The notes: a model not told the origin generated them from the sequence alone. A DNA stretch of 64,000 nt from Papaver somniferum (GCF_003573695.1 NC_039363.1:130059302-130123301), one strand, 5' to 3'; numbered from the stretch's first letter, positions 22,972 through 34,529 are shown. Made by a program: numbers and translations.

Positions 22972-24375
22972 ATGGACGATAAGAATATCTCGGATAACGC
23001 AACATCAACTCAGAGTCTTCCTTGTGAACTTCAAAGTCCTGAAGCTTCTAAGAAAAACTCTATTTCTTGTCCTTTGACTAAATCTGCATTTAACTGGGAA
23101 AAACCTCTTGATGAACAGTTAGATGATCTTTCAGATGACAGTGATTCAGAAGGAGGACAGAGTATTGATGAGGAAATCTCTCAATATATCAATATTTTTG
23201 ACCATGCTTTGAAAGAAAAGAAGTCAACTACTTGCTTGAGTAAATATATGGCACCTCTCTGTCAAGAAAACATAAAACTGAGAAAACTCTTTAAAGGATA
23301 TGATTGTGGATATAAACTTTTACAATCTATTGTTAAAGATCGAGAAGAGGAAGTTCGATCAAAAAGGTCCGAGTGTGACAAAATTCTTCAAAATCTCTTT
23401 GTGTTGAAAGAAAGACTTGCAGAATCTGAAGCAAGATATAGCTCTCAACAAAACTGTGTTAATGACAGAGAACTCGGTCTCCTTGCCAGAGAAAAATCTT
23501 TGGAGACTGATCTCACTGCTGCTCTCAATAAGGTTAAATCACTAGAAGAAAATATAAAAAGATTTAATTCTAGCTCTACAAAATTATCTTCTATGCTTGG
23601 AGCATGTAAAGAACATCATGATACACATGGTATGGGCTATAAGGTAATAGACACACCAAGTACTGGTCAGATTAATTTTGTTCATGCTAATGAAAATTCT
23701 TCATGTGAAAAAACTTTTCAAGCAGCCGACAGTCCTAGAAACAAGGACTGTGTTTCTTCAAAATCTACTCACACGAGAACAGTGAAGACCAAGTCTTTTA
23801 ACTGCTATTATTGCGGAAATAAAGGACATCCTGAACGAAGATGTCGTTTTCGATTAAGGAATGAAAAACTTCACAACATTCTTGTATGGATGTCTAAAGA
23901 AGTTATTAAACCTGTTTCTCATCTTAGTGAAGTAGAAGGAATTGTCGGAAATCAAGAGAATTTCCGTGATAAGACATTTCTTGATTTTGAGACTAAAAAC
24001 GCCTACAATTGTAGAAGGAAGAATGGAAGAAGGAAAACTGACTTCTCAAATAACTCTGAGAAAAGAAAAAGACATAGGAGAAAGAAAGAAAAGCCAAATT
24101 CCTTTTCACCTCCTAAAGAAGATAGTAAACCCGAGGTGTCTGCTCCAGGTTTCATTCATATCAATAATCGGGTCTCGGAGCTCAAAATCAGTATAAACAG
24201 ACTCAAACGGAGCATCAAAAAGACAAGGAAAGCAGCAAGTTCAGGTATTCCTTGTTCCCCTTTGGTTAAATCTTTTTCTACTAATTCTAATGATTATTCT
24301 GAAAATCTTCAAGAAGGAAATAAAGAAGAAGTCAATATTCTGGATGAGCAATATGCTCATCAATATACAACATGA
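22972..24375 (+). CDS. Element A gag-like protein with CCHC zinc knuckle, 467 aa
   Basis: A single intact frame from an ATG 53 bp after the primer site. Residues 1-80 are acidic and Ser-rich. About 95-215 is heptad-like, with LARE, LETDL, LNKVKSLEENI and similar segments, and probably forms a coiled coil for particle assembly. Residues 278-291 are a retroviral-type zinc knuckle, C-x2-C-x4-H-x4-C (CYYCGNKGHPERRC), which binds the RNA genome. The C-terminal third is very basic (KRKRHRRKKEK, RLKRSIKKTRK) and may bind nucleic acid. There is no standard gag core that I recognise and no protease motif at the end. The knuckle and the position after a tRNA-Met primer site make gag the best reading. 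A frameshifted relative lies at 28885-30238. Confidence 0.8.
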   Translation: MDDKNISDNATSTQSLPCELQSPEASKKNSISCPLTKSAFNWEKPLDEQLDDLSDDSDSEGGQSIDEEISQYINIFDHALKEKKSTTCLSKYMAPLCQENIKLRKLFKGYDCGYKLLQSIVKDREEEVRSKRSECDKILQNLFVLKERLAESEARYSSQQNCVNDRELGLLAREKSLETDLTAALNKVKSLEENIKRFNSSSTKLSSMLGACKEHHDTHGMGYKVIDTPSTGQINFVHANENSSCEKTFQAADSPRNKDCVSSKSTHTRTVKTKSFNCYYCGNKGHPERRCRFRLRNEKLHNILVWMSKEVIKPVSHLSEVEGIVGNQENFRDKTFLDFETKNAYNCRRKNGRRKTDFSNNSEKRKRHRRKKEKPNSFSPPKEDSKPEVSAPGFIHINNRVSELKISINRLKRSIKKTRKAASSGIPCSPLVKSFSTNSNDYSENLQEGNKEEVNILDEQYAHQYTT

Positions 24376-24855
24376 CTACTCAATATATAGCATCCTTCTT
24401 GTAATATGGAAGGATGCTTATAATTCCCAAGATTCCTGTATGTCTTGAGAAAGTAGTTGTTGTTATTTTACATCTACAAGACAATGATCATTAAGCTGTT
24501 GAGCCTTGCTCCAGTACTTTACATGATGTAAATTGATCATTCACTCTTGAGAATAAGTCCTTGTTGACTGTCATGTTCTTCTTTCAAACGATTCTCTTAT
24601 GTTCACTTGAACTAAGAAAGTCATCCCTGTTTTAGAATGATTCTTGAGTGACAAGATCCCTTCTAAATTTTGCTCCAGCATACCTTTGGTCTCGTACCAA
24701 GGTTATAACCATAAGTGCACGGTCACGGACCTACACAGAACGTACACGAGTATCTCTAGGGTTTCCTAAGAAACACTCATATATATATATACATGTATCA
24801 TGATCATCTTTGGTACATATACGTTCCGTAACATAAAAAGGTTCATTTTATTTCT
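24376..24855. other. Element A spacer between gag and second ORF
   Basis: No open frame. The block is conserved at 30250-30716, including its CTCGTACCAAGGTTATAACC stretch, so it belongs to the element and is not an insertion. Confidence 0.6.
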
Positions 24856-25143
24856 GTGTACACAATGGATGGATGCAACAAGGAAGACAATGATGAGAAG
24901 GGCAAGCCTATCGATTTTCACGAGAACCCTATTTTCATTACCTACTATCATGCTGTTGATCATGAAAACAAACTACCAGTTCAGATGTCATCAGAACTGG
25001 TGGGAAATCTTCTTCGATATTTTGAGGTCGTACGTGAACAACTCGGAATTGCAACAAGGAATCTTGATTTTCTGAAAAACGAACTGAAGAAAGCAACTAA
25101 TGAGCTATCCCTTGTTCAATCTCTAGTTGCTGGGAGCAGTTGA
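24856..25143 (+). CDS. Element A small second ORF, 95 aa, coiled coil
   Basis: It starts MYTMDGCNKEDNDEKG and ends in a helical, heptad-like segment (YFEVVREQLGIATRNLDFL, then LKKATNELSLVQSLV). No known domain. It lies just downstream of gag, is too short for any pol enzyme, and could be the tail of a lost longer frame or a small helper protein. The second internal copy is cut off before this point, so coding conservation cannot be tested here. Confidence 0.35.
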   Translation: MYTMDGCNKEDNDEKGKPIDFHENPIFITYYHAVDHENKLPVQMSSELVGNLLRYFEVVREQLGIATRNLDFLKNELKKATNELSLVQSLVAGSS

Positions 25144-26455
25144 TGTTTTGTTAAATCATGTTCTCTAAGAGTTATTTTGCCTAGTAAATCTTCTTATGAG
25201 AATTTTATTCTTGTGTTTTTAAGAAATAACTATTGTTTGGAATAACCATTATTGTGATTACACATAGCTATGTCCAATGTTTTCATATTTATTGTTTTTA
25301 GATTTATTTGATTAAATTCTAAAAAATTGTTTGGAAGATGATTTTTGCAGTATTAATCTTTATGGTTTTATATATTGCAAACTTGTTATGGGATATGTGT
25401 GTTTGCGTCCGTGAATTATGATTGTCCTATACTTTGTCAAAAATTAAGTCTTTCATATGTCGATATGCATGTATCGATAAAAAGAATGAATGAGCTTTTG
25501 ACATTACAAAATTTGTAAGTCTATTATATGTCATTATGCAAATATTTATGGAAGATAGGATGAACTTTTGTTTACGAGGATTATGTCTATTGTATGTCAT
25601 TGTGCAAATAGTGATGGGAAATAGAATGAATCCTTGTATATTCCGCAGTATTGATCTTCCCTGATCCATATTTTATGTATATACTGTGCGGCTCCGTAAG
25701 TTCTCTTATGTCGAGCATGACCAATTGAATTGATCACACTCTTGTGGTAATTTAGTTGTTTATTCCGATTGAATTAATCATGGGTTTTCTTGTGGTTAAT
25801 TTAATTGAATATTTTTGGATTCAAATTGACATTTTATGGGGGAGAGTTCTTAATTGAACTTGTGCTTAATTTCCAAATCTTTGTGGGGAGTGTGACTGTG
25901 GAATATTATAGGGGTTATCTTGTATCTTTATAAACTCCTTGATGAATGCATTTAGCTTCGGCTATATGATGGTATCTAAAAAGTTGATATGTGCTTACTT
26001 TTGGTTATGAAATGTCTCTATGGAAATTTCATTAGGATCCCATTAGTTTTCGTACCTTTGCCAATTTTATTGACAAAAAGGGGGAGAATTAATGTGTAGT
26101 TTACACTACAAATACATATGGTTTTCGGATCATTATATAAGGGGGAGTGGTTTCCATGTCAGATGGAATGTTGACTAAGGGGGAGTGATACATATCACCA
26201 TAGTATTGTTTTCGAAGTTGTGATACAATTGAACTTTGATGCTGTATAATAATACTATGATACTGTATAACAATAATTGAGAATTCTTGTTTTTTCATTG
26301 TTATGACTACGGATTTTCAACAACGGTGATACTAAACTTACATTTCGAGTAATGTTGAAGAACCAAGAAGATCATGCATGTGGAAGAGAAGCTACAAAAG
26401 TTTGTTTATCTATTTTTGTATTCCATATGTATTGATAGTTTTGTCACTAAAATTG
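25144..26455. other. Element A long 3' untranslated region with repeated GGGGGAG tracts
   Basis: About 1.3 kb without a convincing gene. GGGGGAG occurs at 25838, 26080, 26141, 26179 and finally at 26461 in the true polypurine tract. The first lies in GGGGGAGAGTTCTTAATTG, which has a close relative at 52750 in element E. Confidence 0.6.
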
Positions 26456-26469
26456 ACAAAGGGGGAGAT
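26456..26469 (+). promoter_or_regulatory. Polypurine tract of element A
   Basis: ACAAAGGGGGAGAT immediately precedes the TGTTAGAGC start of the 3' LTR. It is the priming site for plus-strand synthesis. Confidence 0.8.
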
Positions 26470-28817
26470 TGTTAGAGCACTGCTCGGTCGAACTCGCATG
26501 CGTTTCTATCTCAAGAATGTTTGTCAATGTTAGTGATCAAAACTATAAGTCTTGATTTCTAGTCTACTATTAGCTAAGTCTCGAACTAGGATGGAAAGTG
26601 TAGTTGAGCTCAAGACTCCATGGCGATCATCATACACAGACGAAGAACTACTCAAGGAACTGGTGGAACTTCATCGATTAAAAGGTATGTGGAGACTTGA
26701 ACTTATCTATCACTCAAAAGTCTATTTACTCTATCTCCTATATTGAGGTAAAAGTAGTTTTGCTATATAGACTTTGATTATACACATTTTCTATTTCGGT
26801 CCGAGTTTACCTCGATTATCTATTTATCGACATATGTGTTGGTAAGCTTTCGCTTTGGCCAAGTTCATCTTTACTAGTGACGAAAGTCATGTTAAGTTTC
26901 AATCACTTGAAAATGGCTTTGACGAAAAATGGTTTGTGAACAACAACTATATAACGTCCTCTAAGAATGTTTCAATGATTGAAATGAAAGTTTAGATTAT
27001 ATAACCATTATTGGATATAAGCACTGTGTGGTAACTCATACATGTATAAGTCCATATTCCTTGAACCAAAGTATGCGTACTTTGCTGCTCAGGAAAACCG
27101 GAACAAAGTCCGCGAACTTATTCCGCGTCCTGTCGGAGTTTCTCTTCCCGAGAAAATATGTTGGAGTTTGTAAACTATTTACAAACTTATTCCGGGTACT
27201 TAAGTCCGCGTACTTAAGTTGGTTATTTTCTAAAAACGATTATTCGTGAACTTAAACATATATAAACTAAGGAATGCAAGTTTGCAAACCGTGGCTATCA
27301 AGTTCATGAATCGATTCGAGTGAATCAAATAATTTTTGTTTCAATTGTGTATATTATAAAGATCTAATAAATTTAACAACTCTCTAACTAGTTCGTTTGA
27401 GTCATTTGAACTAGTTGTGGTAAAGAAGAATATGGTTAATATGAAAGTGCTCATATGGCTAACCATTTGGTTAACTACTGTTGAACCAACTAAATGTACA
27501 TGTTTGGGTACGGTTATACAAACCTAGATAAACGTGCATTTCATTTGTGTGTAACAAGCTAAGTTTCGATCTAACGGTTGAAAGAATTAGCGTGAATCCA
27601 ATCAGGTTTTCATCTAACGGTGAATATTGAATGCTTTGTTACTAAGCTAACATTGATTGCAAACCCTGATTTGAAAGACTATATAAGGGAGAACTCTAGC
27701 AACTGGGAAACCTAATCCCTACACCTTCTGTGTGATACTAGTTGTATTAGCTAGAGTCGATTCTCCTTTAACCTTAGGTTTCTACCGAGACCCTGTAGGT
27801 TAATGACTTGAAGACTTCATTGGGATTGTGAAGCCAGACTGATACTACTTTTCTTGTAGTTGTGTGATCTGATCATGATGTTTCTATCGTACTAAGCACA
27901 ATCGTAACGATTGTCTTGAGATTGATTTCTCCGATAGGCAAGATATAAAAGTAGTCACAAACATCTTCGCCCTATCGTTTGTGATTCCACAATATCTAGT
28001 TTTGCGATCATACGATTTAGATTATTGTGAGGTGATTGATAATACTGAGCTGTTCTTCGGGAATATAAGTATGGTTTATCAATTGGTTCATGTTCACCAT
28101 GATTTATAAAAAGACGGAACAAAAAATCGTAGGTATTTCTGTGGGAGACGGATTTATCTATTACCGTAGGCTTTTCTGTGTGATACAGATTTTTTTATTA
28201 AATTCTTCGACTTTGGGTCGTAGAAACTCTTAGTTGTGGGTGAGATCAGCTAAGGAATCAAGTGCGTAGTATCCTGCTGGGATCAGAGACGTATGAGCGC
28301 AACTGTACCTTGGATTAGTGTGAGATTGATTGGGGTTCAACTGCAGTCCAGACCAAAGTTAGTTTGTAGTAGGCTAGTGTTTGTAGCGGCTTAATAAAGT
28401 GTGTGTTCAATATGGACTAGGTCCCGAGGTTTTTCTGCATTTGTGATTTCCTCGTTAATAAAACTTCTGGTGTCTGTGTTATTTCTTTTCCGCATTATAT
28501 TTTGTTATATAATTGAAATATCACAGGTTATGCGTTTGAATCAATCAATTGGGAAATCCAAACTTTGGTTGTTGATTGGTACTTGAACATTGGTCTTTGG
28601 TACCGTTCAAGTGATTTCTCTTGTATTCAATTAGACTCGCGGATTTCTATTTGCTTGAGTAACTATTGAATCGAGAAAGAGAGATATAACTCCTTGATAT
28701 ACTTTTATTAAGATTTATTATGACCGTCTAGTTGATTCTCTTAAAAGTATATTGGAGTTAGTCCATACAGTTTGCTAATCAAAATATTGGGTGTGGTTGT
28801 TAGACCTCTGCTTTTTA
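26470..28817 (+). repeat. Element A 3' LTR, uninterrupted
   Basis: It is collinear with the split 5' LTR and carries the empty site for element B at about 28208-28216 (CTTTGGGTCGTAG). A second primer site and internal region follow it, so it also acts as the 5' LTR of the next copy. Confidence 0.85.
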
Positions 28818-28819
28818 AT

Positions 28820-28831
28820 TGGTATCAGAGC
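28820..28831 (+). promoter_or_regulatory. Intact copia-type primer binding site
   Basis: TGGTATCAGAGC, the standard initiator-Met tRNA primer sequence, right after the LTR. Confidence 0.85.
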
Positions 28832-28884
28832 GGGCAAACACGTTTAAAGACCTTACAAGTCTGTGCTTGTAGCGATCTGACTCT

Positions 28885-30238
28885 ATGGACGATAAAAATA
28901 TCTCGGATAACACAACATCAACTCAGAGTCTTCCTTGTGAACTTCAAAGTCCTGAAACTTCTAAGAAAAACTCTATTTCTTGTCCTTTGACTGAATCTGC
29001 ATTTAACTGGGAAAAATCTCTTGATGAACAATTATATGATCTTTTAGATGACAGTGATTCAGAAGGAGGACAGAGTACTGATGAGAAAGTCTCTCAATAT
29101 ATCAAGATTTTTGACCATGATTTGAAAGAAAAGAAGTCAACTACTTGCTTGAGTAAATATATGGCACCTCTTTGTCAAGAAAACAGAAAACTGAGAAAAC
29201 TCTTTAAAGGATATGATTGTGGATATAAACTTTTATCTATCGTTTTAAAGATCGAGAAGAGGAAGTTCGATCAAAAAGGTCCGAGTGTGACAAACTTCCT
29301 CAAAATCTCTTTGTGTTGAAAGAAAGACTTGCAGAATCTGATGGAAGATATGACTCTCAACAAAACTGTGTTAATGACATAGAACTCAGTCTCCTCGCCA
29401 GAGAAAAATCTTTGGAGACTGATCTCGTTGCTTCTCTCAATAAGGTTAAATCACTGGAAGAAAATCTGAAAAGATTTATTCTAGCTCTACAAAATTATCT
29501 TCTATGCTTGGAGCATGTAAAGAACATCGTGATACACATGTTCTGGGTTATAAGGGAATAGATGCTCCAAGTACTGGTCAGATTAATTTTGTTCAGGCTA
29601 ATGAAAATTCTTCATGTGAAAAATATTTTCAAGCAGCCGACAGTCCTAGAAACAAGGACTATGTTTATTCAAAATCTACTCACACGAGAACAGTGAAGAC
29701 CAAGTCCTTTAACTACTACTATTGCGGAAATAAAGGACATCCTGAACGAAGATGTCGTTTTCGATTAAGGAATGAAAAACTTCACAACATTCTTGTATGG
29801 ATATTTAAAGAAGTTATTAAATTTGTTTCTCATCTTGCTGAAGTAGAAGGCATTGTCGGCAATCAAGAGAAATTCTGTGATAAGACATTTCTTGATTTTG
29901 AGACAAAAAACGCCTACAATTGTAGAAGGAAGAATGGCAGAAGGACAACTGACTTCTCAAATAACTCCGAGAAGAGAAAAATACATAGGAGAATGAAAGA
30001 AAAGCCAAATTCCTTTTCACCTCCTAAAGAAGATAGTAAACCCGAGATGTCTTCTCCAGGTTTCATTCATATCAATAATCGGGTCTCGGAACTCAAAATC
30101 AGCATAAACAGAGTCAAACGGAGCATCAAAAAGACAAGGAAAGCAGCAAGTTCAGGTATTCCTTGTTCCCCCTTGGTTAAATCTTTTTATACTAATTCTA
30201 ATGATTTTTTTGAAAATCTTCAAGAAGGAAAGAAATAA
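28885..30238 (+). pseudogene. Frameshifted second copy of the element A gag
   Basis: It aligns with 22972-24375 from MDDKNISDN to the EGKK end. One frameshift falls near 29235, where three bases are missing and one is gained in the CTTTTATCTATCG stretch. Another falls near 29485 (a single-base loss), and a stop at 30236 cuts the last 20 or so residues. The knuckle first cysteine is changed to tyrosine (YYYCGNKGHPERRC), so it would not bind zinc normally. Confidence 0.85.
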
Positions 30239-30717
30239 GAAGTCAATATTCTGGATGAGCAAAATGCTCATCAAAATACAACATGACTACTCAATATATA
30301 GCATCCTTCTTGTAATATGGAAGGATGCTTATAATTCTCAAGATTCCTGTATGTCTTGAAAAAATAGTTGTTGTTATTTTTCCATCTACAAAACAATGAT
30401 CATTAAGCTGTTGAGCCTTGCTCCAGTACTTTACATGATGTAAGTTGATCATTCACTCTTGAGAATAAGTCCTTGTTGACTGCCATGTTCTTTTTTCAAA
30501 CGATTCTCTTATGTTCACTTGAACTAAGAAAGTCATCCCTGGTTTAGAATGATTCTTGAGTGACAAGATCCCTTCTAAATTTTGCTCCATCATACCTTTG
30601 GTCTCGTACCAAGGTTATAACCATAAGTGCACGGTCACCGGACCTACACGGAACGTACACGAGTATCTCTAAGTTTTCCTAAGAAACACTCATATATATA
30701 TACATGTATCATGATCA
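30239..30717. other. Truncated end of the second element A internal region
   Basis: It follows 24376-24797 closely, then loses homology at TGATCA in favour of unrelated DNA. The second ORF, 3' region and final LTR of this copy are missing. Confidence 0.7.
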
Positions 30718-30955
30718 GCATATGCCACTTATTATTGTCAATACACTTAGTCAGATTAAATTTCCTTAATGAACAATTAATGACCTCTGTTTGTCCATCT
30801 GTTTGAGGGTGAGATGTAGTACTGGATTGCAAGGCAGTTCCTTGGCGTATCCACACCGTCTTCCAAAAATAACTCAATAAATTAGTATCACAGTCAGATC
30901 TAATGGATTTTGGTACGCTGCAAAGACGAACCACTTCTCGGAAGAATAAATATGT
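30718..30955 (-). pseudogene. Ty3/gypsy integrase fragment
   Basis: The minus-strand translation contains [20 protein letters not shown] followed by [20 protein letters not shown]. This matches the retroviral-type integrase core around its second catalytic acidic residue and the HPQTDGQTE signature of plant Ty3 elements. Only about 75 codons remain. The usual SDRD is changed to SDCD, and the catalytic Asp seen in relatives may still be present. It is cut on the left by the element A remnant and on the right by an LTR. It is the only pol-derived coding DNA in the window. Confidence 0.8.
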
Positions 30956-31415
30956 TGTTAGAGCATCGCTTGGTCTAACTCACAAGTTTTGATATATTAT
31001 TTTCTATGTTAGATATACAAAACTATATCTTGATTGCTAGTCTACTAAAGTCAATTCTCGAACTAGGATTAGAGTATGTAGTTGAGTATCAAACATCACT
31101 GAATAACCCTCGAAGATTGAAGACTAAAGAACAAATGAAGACATTTACGAGAACTTCATCAACAAATAGGTATGTGAAGACTGACCTATCCTACTTACTC
31201 ATGGAATTTACCATTCTGTCGTATGAGACTATGTTGTATGATTTTAGGAGATTTAACATTACAAATAAGAAATTTCGAGTTCAAGGTTATCTTGGTTAAA
31301 TTCTTGAAACATGATTCAAGCAATGAATGTTGGTAGATCCATAGCAATCTTAGTTTGAACATTTTATTGTTCATAAACTATTTTTGTTTCAAGTTGATCA
31401 TTTGGAAAGGCAGTG

Positions 31416-32203
31416 ACTAAGTACAACCCAAAGATTGACTAAATACAACCCACAGTTAAAATTATAAATACTTTTTTAACTTAATTCAGATGGGTAACTA
31501 AAACCTACCTTTAATCATTTATCAGTCGAGCTCCTTAGAAGTTAGGTTTCATCTATAGTCATGGTTCTTTGTTTATGATCAAGAAGTTTTTTTTTTCCCT
31601 TCCATCGTCGTGTTATGCTCGCCGAGTTTTAAACTTTATGAGTTGCTTGTCTACATGAGTCTATGACCATTATCTTACTGTTTAATTGATTATGAATGGC
31701 ATCGCTCCCCATCAAAACAATACTAAGTATATGGAAATTTATGAATAACTAACACATATATTAATAAAATCAAGTTGTATATAAAGAGGCTTTGGCTACC
31801 AAGTTATTTTCAATTAAGGAGAAGCAATGTTTGCTATGATCGGATATTTTTTTAAGACTTACAGTAAAACAATATATACATGAATTAATATATACACGTT
31901 TAATTCTCCTACACGCGTGTACTAATCAATTTTCCGCTGATGGAATTTTGAATCTTTGATCGGCTGGTGGAAATGGTCAAAAACACCAATGCTTTTATGT
32001 TGTTGTAATGGTCTAAGGCTCCAAGTAGTGGTAATAACACTAACTCTCACCATTAATAATTTTGAATCTGGTTTAAAAGGAAAAAGAAGAATGACAAGAG
32101 ATGATCCTAAAAGTGAATTTTGATTACCCACAAAACATAGGTTAAAAATATTAATAATTTTGAGTGTAGGTCGTATTTAACTTTATTGAGGTTGTATTTA
32201 GTC
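31416..32203. mobile_element. 788 bp MITE with about 55 bp terminal inverted repeats
   Basis: The left end starts GACTAAGTACAACCC; the reverse complement of the right end starts GACTAAATACAACCT. Similarity continues to AAAATTATAAATA and AAAATTATTAATA. The 9 bp flanks AAAGGCAGT and AAAGCCTTT agree at 6 of 9, compatible with an eroded 9 bp target duplication of the Mutator type. No gene inside. Confidence 0.65.
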
Positions 32204-32357
32204 AAAGCCTTTGGAAATTTCCCAAGCAGGAGTGCATTTTGTCTATGCATGTTGACGGTATTTCAAATAAATGACGAGAGAAAAAGAACTTCTTGGCGAT
32301 GGATAAACATACTTGTATATTTTACCAAAGTGGGTTTGAATGCCCTGAACTGTATAG

Positions 32358-32562
32358 GTTTGCAAACCCAGTTTGAGAACCCATTACATCTGAGTTCATG
32401 AACAAGTTCTCAAACCCAGTTTGCAAACTCCTACCGAATCCAAGGTTTGCAAACCCGAATTGAAATCCATTATGGCCTGAATTTCGCGAACTATTAAGGT
32501 TTGCAAATCCTTGTGACCTGACTTCGGGGATTGTCAAAGGTTTGCAAACCCGGTTTGCAAAC
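32358..32562. repeat. Cluster of GTTTGCAAAC palindromes in the family D LTR
   Basis: Perfect 10 bp palindromes at 32358, 32419, 32445, 32540 and 32553, plus one with a single change at 32499. The surrounding bases (AGG before, CCC after) are also similar. Confidence 0.85.
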
Positions 32563-33088
32563 TTGTCCTATTCCAGTATTAACAGAATTGCACAAACTAT
32601 CTTATATGATTATATTCGACTTTGGTACAATTCTCATAGACACTTCCAAGACAACTTTATTCACTAAATCACTCTGTGTTTGTGGAACATTAATTAAGTC
32701 TTGAGTGTTATTGAACACTGCTATGTGCTTCGAGGGATACTTAGCCGCTATGGGTTATCATTCTGCATGGTTCCAGAATCCTAGAATATAGTGCATATTC
32801 TTCCATGTAACTTCAAGCCAAACATCTCACATGCTTACATGAATTCCTGATAAGAACATCACCTAAACTGAGAAAGTGTGTGCTTAAATTTCAAGCAACC
32901 CTAGATTGAATTCAAAGGCTTCCTAAAGTCTTGAAAATCTGTAAATAGAAAGACTATGGAAACATGATTTAATCCTGACACTCTTGTGTCCTAGTTACTA
33001 ATCTAGAGAACCTATGTTTCCTATGATAAACATAATTAGGTTAATACTTTGAATATTTCACTTAGGGATTCGTGAAGCTGGGGAAGAC

Positions 33089-34193
33089 TGTTAGAGCATA
33101 GCTCGGTTGAAATCACCAAGCGTTGGTATGTCAAGTTTGGTTGTCATATTTTAGTGAATCAAAACTCATTTAAAGAGTCGCTTGATTAAATACTAGAGTC
33201 AACTTCGTATAGGTTATCTTGAAAGTGTTAGGATATGAGACTTACAAGTATTACATGAAGAGTTGAAGAATGTGAAGAAGTATGGAGCTACAACGACAAC
33301 ATCATCCTTCCTCTTGAGGTTAGTAATATTTGATTTGAACTGTTTCATTCCCTAATGTATCTTTCAAGTCTTGCATATTGAAAACATAACTGCGAAGCTG
33401 TGTATGATACTCTAGTTAGACATAGTATTAAGGATTACAATACGAGGTTTATTGCTTAACCATTAAACTTTGTATATAAGACATCGACATGATCATATGA
33501 ATGCTATTGTGATTATGTATGGGTATGAGTGAAGATTTCATCCTAGGAAACAATGTTTTACATTCGTTTAAAGGAAGTAAGTTCATAAACTCGTTTTGTG
33601 AATTGAAAGGGAAATCGCTAGGCTTATTGGTATTGTTATTCATTGCAAATCTATTTTGAATTACCAATATTTGTGTTTAGTATAACCGCTCATAAACTTG
33701 TTTATGCATCTAGGTAAAACTATTTACAAGTCCTGACTTATGTATTGGTAAGAATATTATTAGTGAAACCGATCTTAAGTAATCACTCAAGATGGTATGA
33801 TCGATGCCTTGTAAATAACAACTTTTATCTAGTTATTGGGGAACCGATCCTAGTAAGAGGTGCAACAAATTTACAAGAGGGAATCGATCATTGTAAGAGG
33901 TACAAAACGTTTTTAGTAGATAGGGGAACCGATCCTATGAACATGTTCAACAAGTTTTTAGTTTTGGGGGAACCGATCCTATGGACATGTGCAACCGAAT
34001 GCAAGTAGTTACCATAAGTTGTGGGGAACCGATCTCTAGTACCTAGTCAACCGAATTTTGGTAACTAGCGTGACTATGCACAATACTCACATGGAGGTAG
34101 AACCGAACTTGTTTTGGTAGAACCTTGAAACTCATAATTGGTGATTTGACGGATAATAAATCACATAGTTCTTGGAATTCAGACGAACTATGT
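33089..34193 (+). repeat. Element E 5' LTR, truncated
   Basis: It aligns with 54076-55345, except that the right copy contains a 334 bp duplication. Homology to the element ends near GAACTATGTG, where family C sequence begins. Confidence 0.75.
33836..34042. repeat. GGGGAACCGATC repeats in the E LTR
   Basis: Four GGGGAACCGATC copies plus a GGGAATCGATC variant lie at roughly 45-60 bp spacing within a poorly conserved GTAAGAGGTGCAAC-like context. The same block recurs at about 55158-55310 in the right LTR. Confidence 0.75.
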
Positions 34194-34529
34194 GATAGTG
34201 CTGGCGGGCGTCACTGCCTTAACACATCATAGTGCTGGAGGCTCCACCACCTAAACACTCATCCTTGTATTCAAGGATCAACTTCCTTAACACTCATCAG
34301 TCAAGGCTCCACTACTTAAATACGTCATTTTAGTGTTCTCAGCATCAACATACCAGAAGGGTGATTGCTACTTTCCTCGACATTTAATTAAACATATATT
34401 TCTCAAAAGCCGAGCCAGCCTCTATCCTGGTAATGTACGCCAAGCTTCTCTCGTGAATTTCTTTGACTATCACCATCTAATGCTTCCTCCGCAATAACGT
34501 CGCTATTACGTGCTAAGCATGGCACTTAA
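34194..34529. other. Orphan 3' end of a family C interior
   Basis: It matches about 47555-47881, from ATAGTGCTGGCG through the CTAAGCATGGCACTTAA polypurine tract, which is mutated from GCAGGGGACTTAA. Confidence 0.7.

Larger units (their letters stand above)
9367..28817 (+). mobile_element. Element A: copia-like, gag-only LTR retrotransposon, interrupted by element B
   Basis: The order is LTR, primer site, gag, small second ORF, long untranslated 3' region, polypurine tract, LTR. The LTR starts TGTTAGAGCACTGCTCGGTC at both 9367 and 26470. The primer site TGGTATCATAAC (22907) and its intact form TGGTATCAGAGC (28820) match the initiator-Met tRNA site usual for copia elements. Without element B it would be about 8.2 kb. 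No protease, integrase, reverse transcriptase or RNase H frame is present, so it is non-autonomous. Five bases before the 5' LTR read CAACC. The far side cannot be checked, because a second internal region follows the 3' LTR instead of host DNA. Confidence 0.85.
30956..33088 (+). mobile_element. Family D: copia-like LTR fragment, interrupted by a MITE and cut by element E
   Basis: It starts TGTTAGAGCATCGCTTGGTC, a close relative of the LTR ends of A and E, and its middle (GTTTGCAAAC palindromes, then a GACTATGGAAAC... stretch) parallels the LTR plan of element A. It stops at GGAAGAC, where the LTR of element E begins. No primer site or interior is present. Confidence 0.6.
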
